From Nothopassalora personata (taxonomy: Eukaryota; Ascomycota; Dothideomycetes; Mycosphaerellales; Mycosphaerellaceae): DNA of 64,000 nt. This document shows positions 56,207-64,000 of the stretch, in pieces. The stretch is taken from positions 2,170,001 through 2,234,000 of the forward strand of contig CM066288.1 in the NCBI GenBank assembly GCA_033816765.1, written 5' to 3'. How positions within the stretch are numbered: the first letter of the stretch is position 1; each line of letters opens with the position of its first letter. The notes beneath the pieces are model-generated. The model worked only from the letters and a program-made list of their open reading frames with translations, did no database searches and had not been told where the DNA came from. The position numbers and the translations under genes were made by a program.

Positions 56207-59200
56207 GATGTTATCGTATACATTCTTCTTCTCGATCCTTTAGTACTTAGTATTTTCCTTATAATATAGGAAATTGTTCGTCCTTATCGCTTAATATCCG
56301 TACGATGTTATTAAATTCTCTTATGTTAGCGCTAAGACTCCCGTCGAGGTTTGTCTTTAGTACTTTATACTACACTAGTTCTTTTCCTTCTATGTAGTCG
56401 CTTCTTCGGCTCAACGCGTCGGCGCGGCTATTTTCTCGTCCTAGAGTATATTTAATTTCGAACTTATATTGTCCTAGTAGCTCCGACTAGCGGGCTTACC
56501 TTCGGGTAAGTTCTTTTATCGTCGTGAAGTACGTAAGATTCTTATAGTTAGAAAGAATCGTTAACTTCGGTAGGCCCTCGATATATACTCTCTGATATTA
56601 TATAGTAGTAACAATAGCTAGAAGCTCTTTGTTATGGATGTCGTAGTTCTGTTCCGCTATAGTTATTTTCCGGGAGTAGTAGGCTACTAGGTGTCTCTAC
56701 CTATCGTGTATCTACGTTAGACACGCGCCTATTGCTATATTAGACGTATCGGTCTCGATGTAGACTTCCTTACTACTATCGAATAGTCGAAGCGTAGGGG
56801 CTAAAGCGCATTATTCCTTAAGTTTCTTAAATGCTTCAATCTGTTCCTTTCCCTATCTCTAAGTAATGTCTTTCCTCGTAAGTATCGTTATTAGTGTTAC
56901 TATCTTTACGTAGTCCTTAATGAATTTCCGGTTGTAGTTCGCTAGTCTAAGGAATAATTATACGTCCTTAACTGTTTTTAGTTCTAGCTATTCTCGAATT
57001 GACTATGTCTTCGTAGGGTCGATCGTTATCCTTATAGTACTAATAATAAAGCCTAAGAATTTAACTTCTTTCTTATAGAATTCGCATTTCTCGGGTACCG
57101 TCTTAAATCCTAATTACGTAAGTCGTTCGAAGACGTCCTAGAGTTGTTTTATGTGTTTCTATAGGGATCCTTTCGTATAGACTAGTATATCGTCTATATA
57201 GGCGATAATATATACGTCGAGTAGGTCTCTAAGTGTTTCGTTAATAAGGTCCTAGTAGGATGCGGGTGCGTTAGTTAATCCTATTAGCATAACTAAGAAT
57301 TCGTAGAGTCCGTATCTTATTCTAAAAGCGGTTTTCCATTCTTCTCCTTCTACTATTCGTATAGCATAGAAGGCATCTCGTAGGTTAATCTTCGTGTACT
57401 AGTCCGATCCGGTTAATCTATCTTATGCTTCTTCGATGTTAGGTAGCGGGTATCGGTTCTTAATCGTAATCTCGTTTAACTTCCTATAGTCTTATACGAG
57501 TCGTAACTTCCCGTTTGCTTTTAGAACGAACATATATAGAGTTCCTACACTTAAGGTAGATCTTCTTATCTATCCTTTAGCTAGCTTCTCCTTTAGCTAT
57601 TCTCGTAGGGTCTATAGCTCTTTCTTAGACATTTAATATAGGGGTCCCTATAGAGGCTCTTTTACTAGCTGAATGTTAATCTTATAATCCTATAGGCGGT
57701 ACTTAGGTAAGGCGGTTTTGCCTCTCTCCTCTTTAAAGAGTCGCGACTACTTACGATACTCCTTAGGAATACTTAACTCTAAGATAATTCAAAGAATACG
57801 GATAAATTACTAGATAGGACTAGACGGCGTTAATAACTATGTTCCGACGTAGACTTAAGGACTCCGTTAAGGACGAGTTAATAAGACACGGGGGACAGAT
57901 TACTAACCTCGAAGAGCTAATAAAGGCGTCGATTAATATCGACGACTAGCTCTAGGAACGACACTAGGAAAAGAAATACGACTCTAAAGTAGGAGGTATA
58001 GTAGGATACGCTCTAGATCGTAGACCCTTAGGAGGATACGTTACGAAAGGAAAATTCTTACGATAAAGCTAGCCCTACTATAGACTATAGCTAATGGAAC
58101 TAGACGTTACCTAACGAGGACGGAAGATCGATAAGAGTAGGGGCTACGGAAAGCCCTTTAAAGGAAAAGGAAAACTTATATACTATATCTATAGTAAGGA
58201 AGGCTATATAGCACGGGATTGCCGCGGTAAGAATATAGTGCGCCGCGAGCAATTTAATATAATGCAACTCCGAACTAGTAAATCTAAGAGTAGCGTTAGA
58301 TCTCGGGGAGATACCGACTATACTCGGAGAGTAGGGGAGAGAGCTAATAATAGAAGCACGACGCCTCTCCTAGACCCCTTAGAAGGACGAGGAGGATACT
58401 ATAGGTAGCAAATAGTAGTTATTCTATTTAATGCGAAGAACTAACTACGATAGTTTAACATAATAACACGAAGAGTCGACTACGAGATCAAATCCGAGTC
58501 TCGAAATAGTTATAGAAGCCTTTATTAGCGATTCTATTACTAAGACTCGTGTTAAGTTCACTACGCTGCGAAGTTAGGCGTAGGGTATTAGCCTTAGTAA
58601 CTACGAGGAACCCTAGGAGCGACGTATAGGCAAAACGCTACGCTCCGAGAAGTAGACATCAACGAATCCTACTTCGACGAAGATAGAAGCGATAAAGAAA
58701 ATCAGGACCTAGGATAGAACGGATTATAGTTACTAGAACTATAAGAAGAAAGTTAAGAAACTACCGGGCTAAATACTATTAAGGAAGAATAGGATCCGGA
58801 AGAATTAAGCGAAGAAGATTCCTCCGAAGGAGAAGAGAGCGACACTAACGACGATAACGAACAACTTACCTTTACGGTAGATACACCTAAGAAACTGTAC
58901 GACATAATTATCTACCTATAAAGAAGGTACGAGGAATTCCTACCTAAGATAGGCGGACGAAGGAGATTACATTCCGTTAAGTTTAATAAGACACTCGACG
59001 ACCTACGAGGCATAGCCTAGGGATACCTACTTATAGAAACAACCGAAAATCTAGTAACCGCCGTTATAGAACGACTACCGATAGGAAGCCGAATAATAGG
59101 AACCGGATATCTTATACCGTTAGGAACATTTATATCGAATAAATTACGTAACATAGTGTAACACGCACGCGCACTCTACTTAGAAACGTAGAAGATCTAG

Positions 59201-62200
59201 GAACGTAATAAACTATAAGTGTAGACATAGGGTAACGGGCTATAGGTTCTAGCCGAAGCCTCTAGGCACGAAGTATAGCGAACTAAACACTATTCGGGAA
59301 AAGGATTAGCTCCCTAGGAATAAGCGACCGGAGGGAGTTATGTAATACTTAGGCTTACGCATCGACATTAAACACAGTTTTCTAGACATAAGCGATCGTT
59401 AACGGATATAAGACTAGTATTATAATCGACTTAGGAGCAGCTGGGAATTTTATCTCCGAGTCTTTTATAAGAAGAAACGGGTTAGCTACCCTAAAGAAGA
59501 AATAGAGTTACGAGTTAATCGCGATAAACGGATTATCGTTACCTAGCGTAGAATAGGAGACGATACTATTACTACTAGCTATCTAATAGCACTACGAGAA
59601 AATTACCTTAGATATTACTAATATAGCTAGTTATAATATAGTATTAGGTATGCCTTAGTTAAGAAAGTACAATCTAGTAATCGACTAGAGAAGAGGAGTA
59701 CTTACATTTAGGGAATGCGACTGCGTTATCGACATTTAGCCTACGTATCGATAGCGGACGATAGTAGATAAGGTAAGGAAACAGCTTAATGCATTCGAGC
59801 TTACGCCGAATAGAAGGATAGAAGAACTACCTTCGACCGGGATAGACACTAGCGTAGGGCCGCTAGGTTACGAAGTTACTAGAAGTAATAGAAGTAACGC
59901 ACTATCGAAGAATACTAACATCTTAGAGTTAAGTATTCCTAAGGAGTATCGTAAGTAGTCGCGACTCTTTAAAGAGGAGAGAGGCAAAACCGCCTTACCT
60001 AAGTACCGCCTATAGGATTATAAGATTAACATTCAGCTAGTAAAAGAGCCTCTATAGGGACCCCTATATTAAATGTCTAAGAAAGAGCTATAGACCCTAC
60101 GAGAATAGCTAAAGGAGAAGCTAGCTAAAGGATAGATAAGAAGATCTACCTTAAGTGTAGGAACTCTATATATGTTCGTTCTAAAAGCAAACGGGAAGTT
60201 ACGACTCGTATAAGACTATAGGAAGTTAAACGAGATTACGATTAAGAACCGATACCCGCTACCTAACATCGAAGAAGCATAAGATAGATTAACCGGATCG
60301 GACTAGTACACGAAGATTAACCTACGAGATGCCTTCTATGCTATACGAATAGTAGAAGGAGAAGAATGGAAAACCGCTTTTAGAATAAGATACGGACTCT
60401 ACGAATTCTTAGTTATGCTAATAGGATTAACTAACGCACCCGCATCCTACTAGGACCTTATAAACGAAACACTTAGAGACCTACTCGACGTATGCGTTAT
60501 CGCCTATATAGACGACATACTAGTCTACATAAAAGGATCCCTATAGGAACACATAAAACAACTCTAGGACGTCTTCGAACGACTTACGTAATTAGGATTT
60601 AAGACGGTACCCGAGAAATGCGAATTCTATAAGAAAGAAGTTAAATTCTTAGGCTTTATTATTAGTACTATAGGGATAACGATCGACCCTACGAAGACAT
60701 AGTCAATTAGAGAGTGGCTAGAACTAAAAACAGTTAAGGACGTATAATTATTCCTTGGACTAGCGAACTACAACCGGAAATTCATTAAGGACTACGTGAA
60801 AATAGCAGCACTAATAACGATGCTTACGAGAAAGGACGTTACTTAGAAATAGGGAAAGGAATAGACTAAAGCATTTAAGAAACTTAAGGAACAATGCGCT
60901 TTAGCCCCTACGCTTCGATTATTCGATAGTAGTAAGGAAGTCTACATCGAGACCGATGCGTCTAATATAGCAATAGGCACGTGTCTAACGTAGATACACG
61001 ATAGATAGAGACACCTAGTAGCCTATTACTCCCGGAAAATGACTATAGCGGAACAGAACTACGACATCCATAACAAAGAGCTTCTAGCTATTGTTACTAC
61101 TATGCAATATTAGAGAGTATATGTCGAGGGCCTACCGAAGTTAACGATTCTTTCTAACTATAAGAATCTTACGTACTTTACGACGACGAAAGAACTTACC
61201 CGAAGGCAAGCCCGCTAGTCGGAGCTGCTAGGACAGTATAAGTTCGAAATTAAATATACTCTAGGACGAGAGAATAGCCGCGCCGACGCGCTAAGCCAAA
61301 GAAGCGACTATATAGAAGAAAAAGAACCAGTGCAACATAAGATATTAAAGACGAACCCCGACGGAAGTCTTAGTACTAACATAAGAGAATTTAACAACAT
61401 CGTACGGATATTAGGCGATAGGGACGAACAATTCCCTATATCGTAAGGAAAATACTAAGTACCTAAGGATCGAGAAGAAGAATGCATACGATAACATTAC
61501 GACGGACTAACTTATAGACACCCTAGAACTTCAAAAACAATAGACCTAATATAGCGTAGCTTCTTATTCCTATAAATAAGACTTAAGATATTACGCTACA
61601 TTAAACAATGCGTACACTGCTAACGAAACAAGGCTGCGAGACATGCAAAATACGGTCACCTATAGTTTAGGACACTACCGACGAAACTATAGGACGAAGT
61701 TATAATAGACTTTATTACGAAACTCCCACCGTTAAGAGATTAAGTTACGAAACAACTATACGACATAATACTAGTTATAGTTAATAGACTTACGAAATAC
61801 GCACACTTTATTCCTACATTAGAAACGTACAATGCAGAGCAGCTCGGATACCTCGTACTAGATAGACTTATCCGATACTACGGATTCCCTTAAGCGTTTA
61901 TAACGGACAGAGATAAGCTATTCACATTAAACTACTAGAAGACGCTTATAGGAACGATCGGAATTAAACATAAGCTGTTAATAGCATATTATCCGGAAAT
62001 AGACGGACAAACCGAAAGGATGAATTAAACGCTAGAACAATACCTACGACACTACATCAATTATGCATAAGACAACTAGGTCTCATTACTACTAATAGCG
62101 CAGATTGTACTAAACAACTACAAATTAGAGACAACTTTAACGACACCATTTTATGCGAACTTTAGTAAAGATCCTAACCTATTTAGAACACCTGGATCCC

Positions 62201-62740
62201 ACCTATAAGCCGAAAGAGCAATCGTAACGACGGATACTCTTAAGGAAGTACATAAAGAAACACGTAAGGCGATTGAAGATGCATAACATAAACTGTCTTA
62301 ATAACGGTAGGATACGAGAAAAATAGCACCTCTACTAAAAGAGGGGGATAAGGTCTATCTCCTTATAAAAAACTTAAGAATAAGAAGATAGACTAAGAAA
62401 CTGGATTACGTTAAGGTCGGACTATTTTTTATCGACAAAGTTATAGGACTAGTTAACTACCGCCTACGACTACCACTAGACGCAAGAATCCACCTAGTCT
62501 TCTATATCTCTAAGTTGGAACCCGTAGACGCCGAAACACCCTACTAGGAGAGCTTCTATTTCGAACCGGAAGCAGAAAACGAATTCGAAGTCGAAAGAAT
62601 CCTAGATAAGAAAGGTTAGCGATACCTTGTTAAATAGAAAGGATACGACGAATTAGAAAATACCTAGGAACTAGAAAAGAACCTACAAAACTGTTAACAA
62701 AAGATCCGAGAATATTATAAGAAAAACAAAGACCTACAAG

Positions 62741-63298
62741 TTAACTAGTAGGGAGTAGTTCGGGTACCTCCTAGAACTCGTTACCGAGACCCTTAATAGC
62801 ACCCTATGTGCCTAGTAACAAGTTGAGAGCTAGACCCTTATAAGGGATATCCGAAGGAAGTAAAGAAGCCTCTTCTATCTCCTACTCCTCGATCTCCCTT
62901 TCCTTAACGGAAATCGCCTCCTCGGTACGACGATCTACTAGATCTATCTACTAACGCAAGCGCTCCTCGCGCGCGCGAGTAATCTTTAGATCCTCGAGAG
63001 CCTTCTTATAAACCCGCATCGCCTCCTCCTAAGCGGACCGAGACTCCTAGATTTTCTAACGAAGACGAGCCTTCTCCTCTACTAATCTCTTAAACTCCGA
63101 CTAAGTTACTCTTACATCGCACCTTTAGCCGCGACGAAGATACTTACTACACTTCCCGGAACGAATATGCACCTTACACACGCGACTATGCTTTTCACAC
63201 GTTAAGCATTTCTTAACTATAACTTCTCCCGCGGATTTAACGAACTCGTAGAGACGGCGGCGACGGATAGTACTAGAAGGGCGTTAGTAGATAGGCAT
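62741..63298 (-). pseudogene. Antisense 3' ORF of plus-strand chromovirus (Cys-rich/coiled coil)
   Basis: A 186-codon frame opposite to pol starts at the ATG at 63298 and ends at TAA 62741-62743, overlapping the pol stop (62746-62748) tail to tail. Internal stops are TAG or TAA only. It has a basic start (STIRRRRLYEF), Cys motifs KKCLTCEKHSRVCKV then RSGKCSKYLRRG and RCDV, and a long helix (EEAMRVYKKALEDLKI). The GKCS and CDV spacing matches the intact frame at 46486-47073, which is the main evidence that it is a real conserved gene. Confidence 0.62.
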
Positions 63299-63389
63299 CG
63301 TAAAGGGAAGAAGCTATACGCGAATACATAGAGGATACCGTTCGTTATAAGTAAGCTTAAGGGACTAAGCTAGGCTAGAAGGGGGATAG

Positions 63390-63776
63390 TGTTACGGTTC
63401 GGTCTAAACGGCAGCCCCGACTAGACACACGAAACACTAATTACTTAGAAACACGTGATACTAATCATCTAGACGCACGTGACACTAATCACTTCACGGA
63501 CTAATTAGTGTAATTAGTATGCTTAGTAGGACTAATTAAGGTAATTATACTAAGCTATAGGCTCTACGCCGCGAATCTCCTTTATATTTAGGAACGCTAG
63601 AAACCCTTATAGTTCTAATGCGTTCAACTCATGTTACTATCTTACTAATTGGAATACAACTCTTATTCCTATTATTCATCTTCGCTTAGCTTGCTTTAGC
63701 CTCTCTAAAGAATAATACCGCTACGTAACTTAACTTATCTCTCTTTTAAGACTAGCCCTAGAACGAGACAATAACA
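63390..63776 (+). repeat. 3' LTR of plus-strand chromovirus
   Basis: 387 bp, beginning TGTTACGG after the polypurine tract AGAAGGGGGATAG and ending AATAACA. Its second half matches 44563-44770 in inverted orientation. The first half has its own short repeats (ACACGTGATACTAATCA type) with CACGTG sites. Confidence 0.82.
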
Positions 63777-64000
63777 ATCGTCTACCGGCCGAGTACAGTA
63801 CGCTACACCTCTATAACTACTTTTGTTCGATGCGCGAGGGTAAATAAGTAAGATTTACCTATAGCAAAAGCCCTATACTATAGCGAGTTAGCGCGTTAAG
63901 ACCCGAAATAAGTCGAATATACACCTATTAAGTCTATTATATAGCGCGCAATTGCCTATCGTATCGTATACTACACCTATACCCTCTTAGGTAATTGTGC
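63777..64000. other. RIP-mutated repeat sequence, unassigned
   Basis: TA-rich, CA-poor sequence after the LTR with no recognisable coding motif. Probably the element into which the chromovirus inserted. Confidence 0.4.

Larger units (their letters stand above)
44563..57785 (-). mobile_element. Chromodomain gypsy element, minus strand, split by two nested insertions and 5'-truncated
   Basis: Segments 57785-56207, 49410-48553 and 46063-44563 on the minus strand align in order with the plus-strand element at about 59932-63776. They cover RT, RNase H, integrase, chromodomain, a 3' antisense frame and the 3' LTR. The sequence resumes exactly at each insertion: GGGGGATAA continues into GGTCTATC across 46064-48552, and GATGT flanks 49411-56206. 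The 5' LTR, gag and protease are missing at the 57785 junction. RIP stops are frequent. The chromodomain region lies at about 45720-45850. Confidence 0.82.
57786..63776 (+). mobile_element. Chromodomain gypsy element, plus strand, 5'-truncated, RIP-degraded
   Basis: It begins in mid-gag at the junction with the minus-strand chromovirus and ends with its 3' LTR. Gag pieces (LKDSVKDELIRHGGQI near 57850) and a knuckle with Cys-to-Tyr changes (YSKEGYIARDC near 58195) come first. Next come protease (GNFISESFIRRNGLA near 59440), RT (AYIDDILVYIKGS near 60505), RNase H (ETDASNIAIGTC near 60950), integrase, and a chromodomain near 62545-62690 (EVERILDKKG, then KGYDELENT). The layout is that of chromoviruses, whose chromodomain steers integration to heterochromatin. 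All frames carry RIP stops. Confidence 0.85.

Overview
The window looks like a nuclear scaffold piece from a filamentous ascomycete, most likely a Dothideomycete of the Mycosphaerellaceae type. That placement is inference from gene content, short GT-AG introns of about 47-200 bp, and very heavily mutated LTR retrotransposons. Two islands of ordinary single-copy genes (about 11.2-28.7 kb and 33.9-38.1 kb) sit between blocks of degraded transposons (1-11.2 kb, 28.7-33.9 kb, 38.15-64 kb). In those blocks CA and TG dinucleotides are scarce, TA is common, and almost every coding frame is broken by TAG or TAA where CAG, CAA or TGG is expected. CpG stays common. This is the signature of repeat-induced point mutation (RIP) acting on CpA.

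Gene island A, left to right: a small hypothetical protein; a coiled-coil hypothetical protein; mitochondrial ribosomal protein uS9m, divergent from eEF1B-gamma; mitochondrial ribosomal protein mL44, divergent from a 95-aa single-membrane-span protein resembling complex I subunit NDUFB4; a four-exon unknown protein with a basic stretch and a SUMO-interaction-like motif; a secreted protein with six cysteines (candidate effector); a GH88 unsaturated glucuronyl hydrolase broken by one TAG; a multi-span membrane protein gene broken by three frame changes and one stop; and an Mme1-type mitochondrial carrier. Island B holds a membrane protein with an N-terminal SAP-like helix region and a secreted class II haem peroxidase. 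Several housekeeping genes serve the mitochondrion, while the secreted protein, hydrolase and peroxidase are the kind of surface and plant-contact functions often found near repeats.

Transposons: a minus-strand Ty3/gypsy pol (1-3198); a full Ty1/copia element with 206-bp LTRs (3199-10391) and a copia 3' remnant (10392-11192); a 5.2-kb terminal-inverted-repeat DNA element (28685-33881) with a decayed DDE integrase-like transposase, a Cys-rich/coiled-coil second frame, many copies of the heptamer AGCGAGT, and a solo LTR inside it (29313-29658, target duplication ATAGA); a truncated copia (38153-about 40205); a Tf1/sushi-like gypsy fragment (about 40206-44562); and two chromodomain gypsy elements lying head to head around 57785. 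The minus-strand chromovirus is itself split by two insertions with perfect 5-bp duplications: 46064-48552 (TTATC) and 49411-56206 (GATGT).

The most interesting signals are two. First, gypsy-type elements carry, at the 3' end, a reading frame on the opposite strand to gag-pol that encodes a Cys-rich plus coiled-coil protein. It is intact in the young gag-only element (46486-47073) and present in decayed form in both chromoviruses. Second, the TIR transposon appears to have inserted into the intergenic region between two divergent genes and carries a dispersed heptamer. No computation was run: all translations, alignments and repeat boundaries were made by eye.
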